The position numbers and the translations under genes were made by a program. From Bacillota bacterium (GTDB taxonomy: Bacteria > Bacillota > Clostridia > Christensenellales > Aristaeellaceae): a stretch of DNA of 12,303 nucleotides. The notes beneath the pieces were generated by a model. The model saw only the letters and a program-made list of their open reading frames with translations. It did not search any database and had not been told where the DNA came from. Positions 1 to 5,527 of this stretch are shown here, one piece after another. The DNA lies in assembly GCA_023402355.1 (NCBI GenBank), contig JAEXCG010000205.1:1-12303 (forward strand), in the 5' to 3' direction. Each line of letters begins with the position of its first letter. Within the stretch, counting starts at the first letter, position 1.

Positions 1-57
1 CTCGTCCCCCGCACGCACGCCCGGTCCGTCCGCACAACCGGGCCCGGCCTGCCGTAG

Positions 58-76
58 GGGCGGGGTTTCCCCGCCC
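58..76. repeat. Perfect GC palindrome, 8-bp arms with TTT loop
   Basis: GGGCGGGG (58-65), loop TTT, CCCCGCCC (69-76) forms a perfect 8-bp hairpin. There is no T-run on either side, so it is not a standard intrinsic terminator. It is about 185 bp beyond the stop of the minus-strand gene. It may be a dispersed palindromic repeat; that is inference. Confidence 0.5.
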
Positions 77-100
77 GCGTCCCCCCGCGCCACCTCTGAC

Positions 101-232
101 GTTCGCTATTCCGATACACAAGTTCGCCGCATCGAACGGCCCGTTCGCCGTCCCCCGCGTCCCCTCGCGTCCCCTCCGCGTCCCCCTTCCGTTCGCCATC
201 CCGATATACAAATTCGCCGTACCGAACGGCCC
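101..232 (+). repeat. Diverged 42-bp direct repeat pair with C-rich spacer
   Basis: The segments 101-142 and 191-232 align without gaps over 42 bp with 36 identical positions. Both start GTTCGC, contain CCGATA and end CGAACGGCCC. All six differences are transitions (five C/T, one G/A). The 48-bp spacer consists largely of CGCGTCCCC-like words. No function is evident. Confidence 0.7.
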
Positions 233-260
233 CGAACTGCCCTCCGGCCTTCCCGACGTC

Positions 261-1787
261 TCAGTAGACGCTTCCGGCCTCCCGGACCAGCGCTTCCAGC
301 AGCGCCTGCATCTTCCCGACCGCGGGGTGCGCCTCCAGTTCGTACGCCGCCGCCAGCCGCCTGATCCGCGGGAAGGCGAGCCAGGTGCTTCCGCGCTCGT
401 CCTCGAAGATGGAGATCCGAAGCGGCAGCTCCAGCGAGATGCTCTGGTCGGCCTGCATCAGGCCCGTGCCCACCTCGGGGGAACCGAACGCCAGCACCGT
501 GGTCGGCCGCAGCGCAAGCCCCGCCTCCCGCGCGTTGCGGGCGTGGTCGAACTTGGCGAACAGGGGGATGTTCCGCCGCCTGAGCGCCGCCTCCAGCCGC
601 TCGACGCTCCTGTCGGCCGGGAACTGCCCCTCCAGCAGGAACAGGCTGTTGTCGTCGTAGCGCGTGGACAGCAGGTCGCCGAACGCCCCGGCGATGCGCC
701 GCCCCAGGTTGGTGAAGTCCACGCCCTCGCGGTTGGCGAGCAGCGTCACGCAGACCAGCTCCTCCGGGTGCGTGAAGCGGCTCAGGAAGGCGGAAAACCC
801 CGGCGCCGAGCCCTTGATGTCCATCAGGCCGCGGTGGTGATAGAACTGCCACCCCGCCGCCGCGGGCGCCTCGCTCCCGTCGGGGAGCCGCCAGGGCGCG
901 TAGACGAGCGCGCGATGCGCCGCCTCGTGGATCAGCACGGAGCCCGCCAGCCCAATATCCCAAAACGAGATGTCCTGCGCGGACGCCCAGACGTCCGAGA
1001 AGCCCCGCAGCGCGGTGGAATGCACGCGCCGCACCGCCCGTCCCTCGCCGTCGTAGCTGGCGGCGGGCTCCGTCGGGTCGATGTAGAGACGGTCCGCCTT
1101 GAAGGCCTGGTGCACGTTGCCCGTGAGGCTCACGTCCTCGTGCCTGAACTTGCCGTCCAGGTCCTCCGCAAAGCCCGTGTGGCGCAGCCCCAGAAAGTCG
1201 ATCTGCCGCCGCGTGACGAAGTCGCGGTAGCGCATGGCGCTGACCCGCTCCACGATCTCGGTCAGCAGCAGGAAGTTGGTGGCGCTCATCTCCACGCGCG
1301 TGCCGGGCGCAAAGGACAGCGGCGTCCCCTGCACCAGCGCGACCAACTCCGGGAAGCTCCACTCCTCAAAGGGGCAAAAGCCCTCGGCCCGGCGCACGTC
1401 GGGCAGGCCCGTGGCGTGACGCAGCATTTGCAGCGCGGTGACGGGCCGCCAGGCCTCCGGCAGCTCCGGGATGTAGCGCCCGGCGGGGGCGTCCAGGTCG
1501 AGCAGGCCGTCCTCCACGAGCTGCATCACCGCCACCGCCGCGAACGCCTGCGAGATCGGGCCGACCGGCCACATCGTGTTGGGCGAGGCCAGCCGCCGCT
1601 GCCCCGCGTCGGACAGGCCGTAGCCCACCACCCGGGGGATGTAGGGTGCCTGCACGATGGCCAGCGTCAGCCCCGGTATCCGCTGCTCCTCCATGAACGC
1701 CCAGATCATCTGATCCACCGTCCGCCCCAGATACGAGGTATCGGCGCTTCCGCGCACCTTCATCGTTTCGTTCGCGTTTGTGTTCAT
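261..1787 (-). CDS. Beta-lactamase-fold protein with degenerate active site, fused to C-terminal DUF302
   Basis: This 508-residue protein has no signal peptide. Residues about 20-370 follow the class C beta-lactamase/serine hydrolase pattern: an N-terminal IPGLTLAIV strand, a conserved RHATGLPD loop at 123-130, and HRG at 318-320 followed by an APGFSAFLSR segment where the third motif belongs. The SxxK motif expected in VGSxSK reads VGPISQ (75-80), so both serine and lysine are replaced (P77, Q80). The YxN motif reads MSA (167-169). Family knowledge then predicts no acyl-enzyme chemistry. Residues about 405-485 match DUF302 (KFDHARNAREAGL, RPTTVLAFGSPEVGTGLMQ, LELPLRISIFED). The likely role is binding or sensing, not hydrolysis; this is inference. 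The ATG at 1787 has AAAGGA nine bases upstream. The gene is monocistronic, behind a promoter with two operator-like inverted repeats. Confidence 0.85.
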   Translation of the reverse strand: MNTNANETMKVRGSADTSYLGRTVDQMIWAFMEEQRIPGLTLAIVQAPYIPRVVGYGLSDAGQRRLASPNTMWPVGPISQAFAAVAVMQLVEDGLLDLDAPAGRYIPELPEAWRPVTALQMLRHATGLPDVRRAEGFCPFEEWSFPELVALVQGTPLSFAPGTRVEMSATNFLLLTEIVERVSAMRYRDFVTRRQIDFLGLRHTGFAEDLDGKFRHEDVSLTGNVHQAFKADRLYIDPTEPAASYDGEGRAVRRVHSTALRGFSDVWASAQDISFWDIGLAGSVLIHEAAHRALVYAPWRLPDGSEAPAAAGWQFYHHRGLMDIKGSAPGFSAFLSRFTHPEELVCVTLLANREGVDFTNLGRRIAGAFGDLLSTRYDDNSLFLLEGQFPADRSVERLEAALRRRNIPLFAKFDHARNAREAGLALRPTTVLAFGSPEVGTGLMQADQSISLELPLRISIFEDERGSTWLAFPRIRRLAAAYELEAHPAVGKMQALLEALVREAGSVY

Positions 1788-1837
1788 CTTGTGCCATCCT
1801 TTCTTCGCCCTGCGCCGGGCGGACGGTCCGCTTCGCT

Positions 1838-1860
1838 ACTGTAATTCAATCAATTACAGT
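1838..1860 (-). promoter_or_regulatory. Operator-like inverted repeat, copy 1 (in the leader)
   Basis: ACTGTAATT, five bases, AATTACAGT is a perfect inverted repeat with 9-bp arms. Its core is CTGTAA-N9-TTACAG (1839-1859). It sits just downstream of the predicted start of transcription, where a bound repressor would block elongation. The regulator is not encoded next to it and its family cannot be assigned. Confidence 0.7.
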
Positions 1861-1865
1861 CTTTA

Positions 1866-1886
1866 CTGTAACAATATCACTTACAG
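1866..1886 (-). promoter_or_regulatory. Operator-like inverted repeat, copy 2 (over the -10 box)
   Basis: CTGTAA (1866-1871), nine bases, TTACAG (1881-1886) repeats the core and spacing of copy 1, 27 bp away. It covers the -10 hexamer and part of the promoter spacer. Two identical half-site pairs with the same 9-base spacing around one promoter are strong evidence for a dimeric repressor, probably cooperative. Confidence 0.7.
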
Positions 1887-1899
1887 AAAACGTTGTCAA
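1871..1899 (-). promoter_or_regulatory. Sigma-A-type promoter of the beta-lactamase/DUF302 gene
   Basis: Read on the minus strand, a perfect TTGACA (-35, 1899-1894) is followed by exactly 17 bp and TATTGT (-10, 1876-1871). Transcription would start near 1864, giving a leader of about 77 nt. The promoter lies in an AT-rich island inside GC-rich DNA. Confidence 0.8.
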
Positions 1900-1946
1900 T
1901 AGATTGCACAAAATAAAGAAAATTTTCTGGTATGTTCCAATATCGC

Positions 1947-1975
1947 TTGCTTCTTTCGGCTTCCCATGTTATACT
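1947..1975 (+). promoter_or_regulatory. Promoter reading into the 17-bp repeat array
   Basis: TTGCTT (-35, 1947-1952), 17 bp, TATACT (-10, 1970-1975), with TG one base before the -10 (extended -10). The start would fall near 1981-1983. It is divergent from the promoter at 1871-1899, about 47 bp away. Confidence 0.65.
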
Positions 1976-2040
1976 GATACCAAGTTAAGCCGTGCTGGAT
2001 CTGTCGGCGGCTGGTCCGCCGATGCCGGAATCCATCCACT

Positions 2041-2332
2041 TGGGTTTCAGTCTAGGATCTCAGGTTTACGTCAGTCTCTGGTTTTTCAAAAGTCTCTGGT
2101 TTACGTGGGTCTAAGGTTTTTCCAAATCTCGGGTTTACGTCAGTCTCTGGTTTTTCAAAAGTCTCTGGTTTACGCGGGTCTAAGGTTTTTCCAAATCTCA
2201 GGTTTGCGTCAGTCTCTGGTTTTTCTAAATCTCGGGTTTACGTTGGTCTAGGGTTTTCACAAATCTCAGGTTTACGTCAGTCTCAGGTTTTTCTAAATCT
2301 CTGGTTTACGTCAGTCTTGGGTTTTACGGGTG
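2041..2332 (+). repeat. Tandem array of 17-bp half-units in 34-bp dimers
   Basis: From 2058 on, sixteen half-units of 17 (three times 18) bp follow without gaps, each starting TCTC, TCTA or TCTT and then containing GGTTT; a broken half-unit precedes them. Two types alternate: A reads about TCTCAGGTTTACGTCAG, and B about TCTCTGGTTTTTCAAA. A pair forms a 34-bp dimer. The pair of dimers at 2058-2126 is nearly duplicated at 2127-2195, showing higher-order expansion. No unique spacers separate units, so it is not CRISPR. Since 34 is not a multiple of three, the array would shift frame at every unit, arguing against coding. Confidence 0.9.
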
Positions 2333-2377
2333 AATCTGTCAAGGGTCAATCGTAAATCCGGCATGCTTAACTTGAGG

Positions 2378-2406
2378 GCGGGGCTATGTTTCATAGCCCC
2401 GCTTTT
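2378..2406 (+). terminator. Intrinsic terminator of the candidate RNA
   Basis: GCGGGGCTATG (2378-2388), loop TTT, CATAGCCCCGC (2392-2402) is a perfect 11-bp stem followed by TTTTCTGT on the plus strand. The minus strand has no T-run after the stem, so it acts mainly on plus-strand transcription. It ends a unit starting near 1981. Confidence 0.85.
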
Positions 2407-2417
2407 CTGTGTCCTTC

Positions 2418-2454
2418 AAAGAAAGCGCGGACGGTCCCTCCGGGTCGTCCGCGC
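2418..2454 (-). terminator. Intrinsic terminator of the redox operon
   Basis: GCGCGGACG (2425-2433) pairs with CGTCCGCGC (2446-2454) over 9 bp with a 12-base loop. On the minus strand the stem is followed by TTTCTTT. It lies 15 bp past the stop of the EFR1 gene and faces the plus-strand terminator at 2378-2406. Confidence 0.75.
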
Positions 2455-2468
2455 GGATCGGGCGTTTT

Positions 2469-3227
2469 CTATTCCTCGCCCGGCTCGGGGCAGACGTATC
2501 GCGGCAGGCCCCGGCTGTGCTTCCCGTACTCGATCGCCTCCGTCGGGCAGCGGCAGATGCAGGCCATACAGTGGGTGCAGTCCTTCCCCCACACGGGCCT
2601 TCCCGCCTCCAGCCGCACGTTGCCAAGCGGGCAGACGGCGGCGCACTTCCCGCAGGAGACGCACGCGTCGGTCGCGTAAAACTTGCCCGCGTGCACGAAC
2701 GCCGGGTAGAACGCGGCGTTGACGGGCCCGCTGCGCAGCCTGTCCCGCCACGTCGGGGCGGGGGCGCAAAGCGCCTCGCCGCCCTTCATCCGGCGGGCGG
2801 CCTCGTCGATCGCGCGGTCCGCCTGCCGGACGAGCGGCAGCGCCTCCGCCGGCGACGGCGTGGCGAACAGCGCGACGTAGTTTTCCGGCATCTTGATTTC
2901 GGCGCAGCCCCGGTAGCGCAGCCCCTTGGCCGCGCACAGCGACTTCAGGTACCTGCCCGCGTCCCCGATGTTCCCGCCGCAGGTCATCACGAAGTACATC
3001 TCGCGGCTGCCCGTCAGCTCCGTCTTCCTGAGCCACGCCTGCACGACGCGGGGAATCCTCCACGCGTAGGTCGGGGTGACGACGACCCACGGGCGCTCCG
3101 AGTGCATCCGCGAAAAATCGCGCCCGCGAATTCGTTCAAACAGGTCGGTCGCCTCGTCCCCGAGGGCCCCGGCGATCCGTCTGGCGGCGTGCGCGCTGTT
3201 TCCCGTTCCCGAAAAGTAAAGAATCAT
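2469..3227 (-). CDS. EFR1-type protein: flavodoxin-like domain plus two 4Fe-4S clusters
   Basis: This 252-residue cytoplasmic electron carrier begins with a flavodoxin-like FMN phosphate loop, SGTGNS (6-11), and a TPTYAWRIP segment (51-59) typical of the fold. The C-terminal third carries two ferredoxin motifs: C189, C192, C195, C199 (CVSCGKCAAVCP) and C217, C220, C223, C227, with an extra C225. This layout is that of the EFR1 family, whose members resemble flavodoxins N-terminally and ferredoxins C-terminally; their partners are mostly unknown. The ATG has GGAGG nine bases upstream. It is the last gene of a three-gene operon, 22 bp after the ArsR gene, and is followed by a terminator. A role passing electrons to the co-transcribed nitroreductase is inference. 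Confidence 0.88.
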   Translation of the reverse strand: MILYFSGTGNSAHAARRIAGALGDEATDLFERIRGRDFSRMHSERPWVVVTPTYAWRIPRVVQAWLRKTELTGSREMYFVMTCGGNIGDAGRYLKSLCAAKGLRYRGCAEIKMPENYVALFATPSPAEALPLVRQADRAIDEAARRMKGGEALCAPAPTWRDRLRSGPVNAAFYPAFVHAGKFYATDACVSCGKCAAVCPLGNVRLEAGRPVWGKDCTHCMACICRCPTEAIEYGKHSRGLPRYVCPEPGEE

Positions 3228-3249
3228 GCTGCTAACCTCCGTTGCGGTT

Positions 3250-3600
3250 TCAGTGGGGGGTGCTGATGTGGCGGATGCTCGCGTAGATGAGGTCGATCAG
3301 CCCGGCGATCTCCTTCCACTGCGTGCCGTCCACGCTCAGGTAGTAAAAGTTGCGGGTTCCCTCGCGCCGCATTGCGACGATGCCCGCGTCCCTCAGGATT
3401 TGCAGGTGGTGCGAGACGGAGGGGCGCGTCAGGTGCGCCTTTTGCGCGATCTCCCCGACGCGCACGCCCGACAGGTCGCTTTGCAGCAGCACGAGCAGGA
3501 TGAGCTGCCGCGTCTCGTCTCCGATGGCCGTGAACGCGTTCCGGCACGCCCGGAAGCCCTCCACGATCCGCCGCGTCGTCTCTTCGCATTCCGTTTCCAT
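3250..3600 (-). CDS. ArsR/SmtB-family winged-helix transcriptional regulator
   Basis: This 116-residue protein has the usual length and fold of ArsR repressors: RQLILLVLL (31-39), then VGEIAQKAHLTRPSVSHHLQILRDAGIV (48-75) as helix-turn-helix, and REGTRNFYYL (79-88) as the wing. The recognition helix is TRPSVSHHLQIL. The alpha-3 position that carries ELCVCD in thiol-metal sensors reads LSGVRVGE here, without cysteine; the only cysteines are C5 and C19. It is thus unlikely to be a classical arsenic or cadmium sensor; the signal is unknown. ATG 3600 was chosen because GAGGTG lies eight bases upstream, overlapping the stop of the preceding gene, 11 bp away; an in-frame GTG at 3609 is part of that ribosome site. 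It probably represses its own operon. Confidence 0.9.
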   Translation of the reverse strand: METECEETTRRIVEGFRACRNAFTAIGDETRQLILLVLLQSDLSGVRVGEIAQKAHLTRPSVSHHLQILRDAGIVAMRREGTRNFYYLSVDGTQWKEIAGLIDLIYASIRHISTPH

Positions 3601-3611
3601 GTCGTTCACCT

Positions 3612-4385
3612 CTACAGATAGCGGACGTCGAGCGCCTCGCGCGGGGCGGAGCGCAGGAACCGCACGTCCGGGTAGCCCAGCACCAGCGTCATCGCCGCCC
3701 GCTTGCCGCCGGGCACATGAATCGCCTTTTTGATTTTGCGCGAGGCGTTCACCGCCGTGGTGAAGAACCCGCTGTACAGGACGCCGAGCCCCTGCGCCTC
3801 CGCGACGAACTCCATGTTCTGCGCGGCGAGGATGCCGTTCGTCCTGTCCTTTGCCAGAATCACGATCGCGGTGGGCGCGCCGAAGAAGAAGAACCGGTCG
3901 TCGACGGCGCGGTTTCGGGCCATCGGGCTGAAGCGGTCCGCGAACGGCTTGATCCGCCGGAACAGGCCCACCGCCATTTTCTCGATCCGGTCCTTCTCCC
4001 CCTCGAGCACGACGAAGGACAGGTCCTGCGCGTTTTTCGCCGTGTGCGTGAGCCTGCCCGCCTCCAATATTCGTTCGAGCGCTTCCCTGGGGATTTCCCT
4101 CTGCGCGAACCTGCGGACGCTTCGCCGGAAGCGGATGACGTCCAGAACCTCCTCCGGGTCGAGGCGCGCCTCCCCGCGCTTTTCGGCGGGCGCCTCGCCG
4201 CAGCCGTCGATCGAGACCGCCTGTTTCGGGCAGACCGCGACGCAGTGCCCGCACATCAGGCAGTCCTCCAGCCGGGTTTGCGCTTTCCGGTTCCGAATCG
4301 CCAGGGCATGCGCGGGGCACGTCCGCTCGCACAGCCCGCAGCCGACGCACCGGTCCAAATCTATCCTCACCTGATGCCGCTTCAT
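3612..4385 (-). CDS. Nitroreductase-family flavoprotein with N-terminal 2[4Fe-4S] ferredoxin domain
   Basis: The 257-residue protein starts with a two-cluster ferredoxin domain: C13, C16, C19, C23 and C42, C45, C48, C52. A nitroreductase domain follows from about 80 to 257, with the FMN-binding RRSVRRF segment (87-93), GAPTAIVI (169-176), AAQNMEFVAEAQGLG (187-201) and LGYP (236-239). Such fusions are FMN reductases that take electrons from the clusters; substrates are mostly unknown, and nitro compounds, quinones or flavins are possible. ATG 4385 is preceded by AAAGGGG with a six-base gap. It is the first gene of the operon nitroreductase, arsR, EFR1. Having two ferredoxin-type proteins and an ArsR regulator together suggests an inducible redox or detoxification response; this is inference from context. 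Confidence 0.9.
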   Translation of the reverse strand: MKRHQVRIDLDRCVGCGLCERTCPAHALAIRNRKAQTRLEDCLMCGHCVAVCPKQAVSIDGCGEAPAEKRGEARLDPEEVLDVIRFRRSVRRFAQREIPREALERILEAGRLTHTAKNAQDLSFVVLEGEKDRIEKMAVGLFRRIKPFADRFSPMARNRAVDDRFFFFGAPTAIVILAKDRTNGILAAQNMEFVAEAQGLGVLYSGFFTTAVNASRKIKKAIHVPGGKRAAMTLVLGYPDVRFLRSAPREALDVRYL

Positions 4386-4406
4386 AGCTTTCCCCTTTCG
4401 TCAACG

Positions 4407-4418
4407 ATGATTAACCAT
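4407..4418 (-). promoter_or_regulatory. Imperfect palindrome at the transcription start, possible ArsR operator
   Basis: Read on the minus strand, ATGGTTAATCAT matches its own reverse complement at 10 of 12 positions and overlaps the end of the -10 box and the start site. ArsR repressors bind AT-rich dyads in this position. It is short, so the call is tentative. Confidence 0.4.
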
Positions 4419-4445
4419 TATACCGGGTGCGGGCCGCGCGGACAA
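4417..4445 (-). promoter_or_regulatory. Promoter of the nitroreductase-arsR-EFR1 operon
   Basis: On the minus strand TTGTCC (-35, 4445-4440), 17 bp, and a perfect TATAAT (-10, 4422-4417). The leader would be only about 25 nt. The spacer is GC-rich. Confidence 0.75.
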
Positions 4446-4448
4446 CAT

Positions 4449-4469
4449 CGGTAAAGAAACTCGTTACCG
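4449..4469 (-). promoter_or_regulatory. Inverted repeat CGGTAA-N9-TTACCG upstream of the operon promoter
   Basis: CGGTAA (4449-4454), nine bases, TTACCG (4464-4469) lies just upstream of the -35 box. It has the same GTAA-N9-TTAC geometry as the two sites at 1838-1886. It may be a related operator or chance. Confidence 0.4.
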
Positions 4470-4475
4470 TTCCGG

Positions 4476-5372
4476 CTGCGGGCAGTGGCGGGCAGTGCCC
4501 GCTCCCACTTCCGAACAACCTCTCCCGCTTCCCGCGTTCCTTCCGTGGCCGACGCCCGGCGGGCGGCGGGCGGTGCCCGCTCCCACTTCCGAACAACCTC
4601 TCCCGCTTCCCGCGTCTCCTTCCGTGGCCGATGCCCGGCGGGCGGGCGGGCAGTGCCCGCTCTCACTTCCGAACGGCTGCTTCCGCTTCCCGCGTTGCCT
4701 TCCGTGGCCGACGCCCGGCGGGCGGCGGCGGGCGGGCAGTGCCCGCTCTCACTTCCGAACGGCTGCTTCCGCTTCCTGCGTTTCCTTCCGTGGCCGACGG
4801 CGGGCAGTGGCGGGCGGGCGGTGCCCGCTTCCACTTCCGAACAATCTCTTCCGCTTCCCGCGTTTCCTTCCGTGGCCGACGCCCGGTGGCGGCGGGCGGG
4901 CAGCGGCGGGCGGTGCCCGCTCCCACTTCCGAACAACCTCTTCCGCTTCCCGCGTTTCCTTCCGTGGCCGATGCTCGGCGGGCGGGCAGGCGGGCGGCGG
5001 CGGGCAGTGCCCGCTCCCACTTCCGAACGGCTGCTTCCGCTTCCCACGTTTCCTTCCGTGGCCGACGGCGGGCAGGCGGGCGGTGCCCGCTTCCACCTCC
5101 GAACAACTGCTTCCGCTTCCCGCGTTTCCTTCCGTGGCCGACGCCCGGCGGGCAGGTGGGCAGTGCCCGCTCCCACTTCCGAACGGCTGCTTCCGTTCCT
5201 CACGTTTCCTTCCGTGGCCGACGGCGGGCGGGCTGGCGGGCAGGTGGGCGGTGCCCGCCCCCACTTCCGAACGGCCTCTCCCGCTTCCCGCGTTTCCTTC
5301 CGTGGCCGATGCCCAGTGGGCAAGCGATGCCCGCTCCCCGCGTTCTCACGCGTGCTCGGCGGGCGAAATCTC
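4476..5372 (+). repeat. Tandem repeat array A: ten full units and one partial, 76-94 bp each
   Basis: Units start at 4496, 4574, 4654, 4740, 4822, 4914, 5008, 5084, 5164, 5252 and (partial) 5328. Each has a conserved core of about 60 bp that begins TGCCCGC, contains CACTTCCGAAC and CTTCCGTGGCCGA, then a variable G-rich linker of GGC and GGGCA words. Linker and core meet in a hairpin such as GCGGGCA-G-TGCCCGC. Two core types exist (after GAAC: AACCTC or GGCTGC), and units 8 and 10 are mosaics of both. Unit lengths are mostly not multiples of three, so the long open frames across the array are not genes. No promoter points into it. The array ends GGCGGGCGAAATC near 5370, as does the array at 11067-11454. 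Confidence 0.92.
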
Positions 5373-5426
5373 ATCGTGTATTTTAGCCAGGTACGGCTTC
5401 GCAAATCCTGTCCGGGGCAATGAGGG

Positions 5427-5456
5427 GCCCGTGCGCGCCGCTTGTACCGCACGGGC
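5427..5456. repeat. Hairpin, 9-bp stem and 12-base loop
   Basis: GCCCGTGCG (5427-5435) pairs with CGCACGGGC (5448-5456). It lies just beyond the kinase terminator on the minus strand. No T-run follows on either strand. It may assist termination or mark the end of the repeat region. The rest of 5373-5426 shows nothing recognisable. Confidence 0.5.
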
Positions 5457-5461
5457 ATGCC

Positions 5462-5502
5462 AAAAGGCGGGGGCCCACAGACGCTGTCTGTGGGCCCCCG
5501 CC
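5462..5502 (-). terminator. Intrinsic terminator of the hybrid histidine kinase gene
   Basis: A perfect 17-bp stem (5466-5482 with 5486-5502, loop GCT), very GC-rich, is followed on the minus strand by TTTT. It begins 25 bp after the kinase stop codon. The T-run is short but the stem is exceptionally strong. Confidence 0.8.
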
Positions 5503-5527
5503 GCGTTTCCCCTGTTTCCCTTTGCGC

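Larger units (their letters stand above)
1..260. other. GC-rich intergenic stretch, no gene seen
   Basis: No convincing coding region is visible here. The long open frames that cross it are antisense to the gene at 261-1787 and arise from high GC. The stretch holds a short palindrome (58-76), a pair of diverged 42-bp repeats (101-142 and 191-232), and C-rich spacer DNA between them made of several CGCGTCCCC-like words. No terminator with a T-run was found for the minus-strand gene that ends at 261. Confidence 0.6.
1981..2406 (+). ncRNA. Candidate structured noncoding RNA with internal 17-nt repeats
   Basis: A promoter ends at 1975 and an intrinsic terminator spans 2378-2406, so a transcript of about 425 nt is predicted. 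Its first bases, CAAGTTAAGC (1981-1990), pair perfectly with GCTTAACTTG (2365-2374). After one bulged C (1991), GTGCTGGAT (1992-2000) pairs with ATCCGGCAT (2356-2364) using two G-U pairs. This gives a 19-bp stem that joins both ends of the RNA and encloses the whole repeat array. A 7-bp hairpin (2004-2010 with 2016-2022, loop CTGGT) lies just inside. The one start-containing short frame (ATG 2022, or GTG 1992 in the same frame) lacks a ribosome site and stops at 2114 inside the array. I recognise no known RNA family. An alternative is a small element with 20-bp terminal inverted repeats, but no target duplication flanks it. Confidence 0.55.

Noticed and set aside
327..1844. Plus-strand open frame opposite the beta-lactamase/DUF302 gene
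   Set aside because: Antisense shadow; the minus-strand reading has recognisable folds, promoter and ribosome site.
1992..2114. Short peptide of 30-40 residues at the start of the candidate RNA
   Set aside because: Neither GTG 1992 nor ATG 2022 has a ribosome site, GTG lies within the end-pairing stem, and the frame stops inside the repeat array.
2041..2332. CRISPR-like array
   Set aside because: Units follow each other directly with no unique spacers, the two half-unit types alternate, and no cas gene is present.
1981..2374. MITE-type transposable element bounded by 20-bp inverted repeats
   Set aside because: No target-site duplication is seen (GATAC on the left, AGGGC on the right), and the arms coincide with a promoter start and a terminator. 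It cannot be fully excluded without an empty site.
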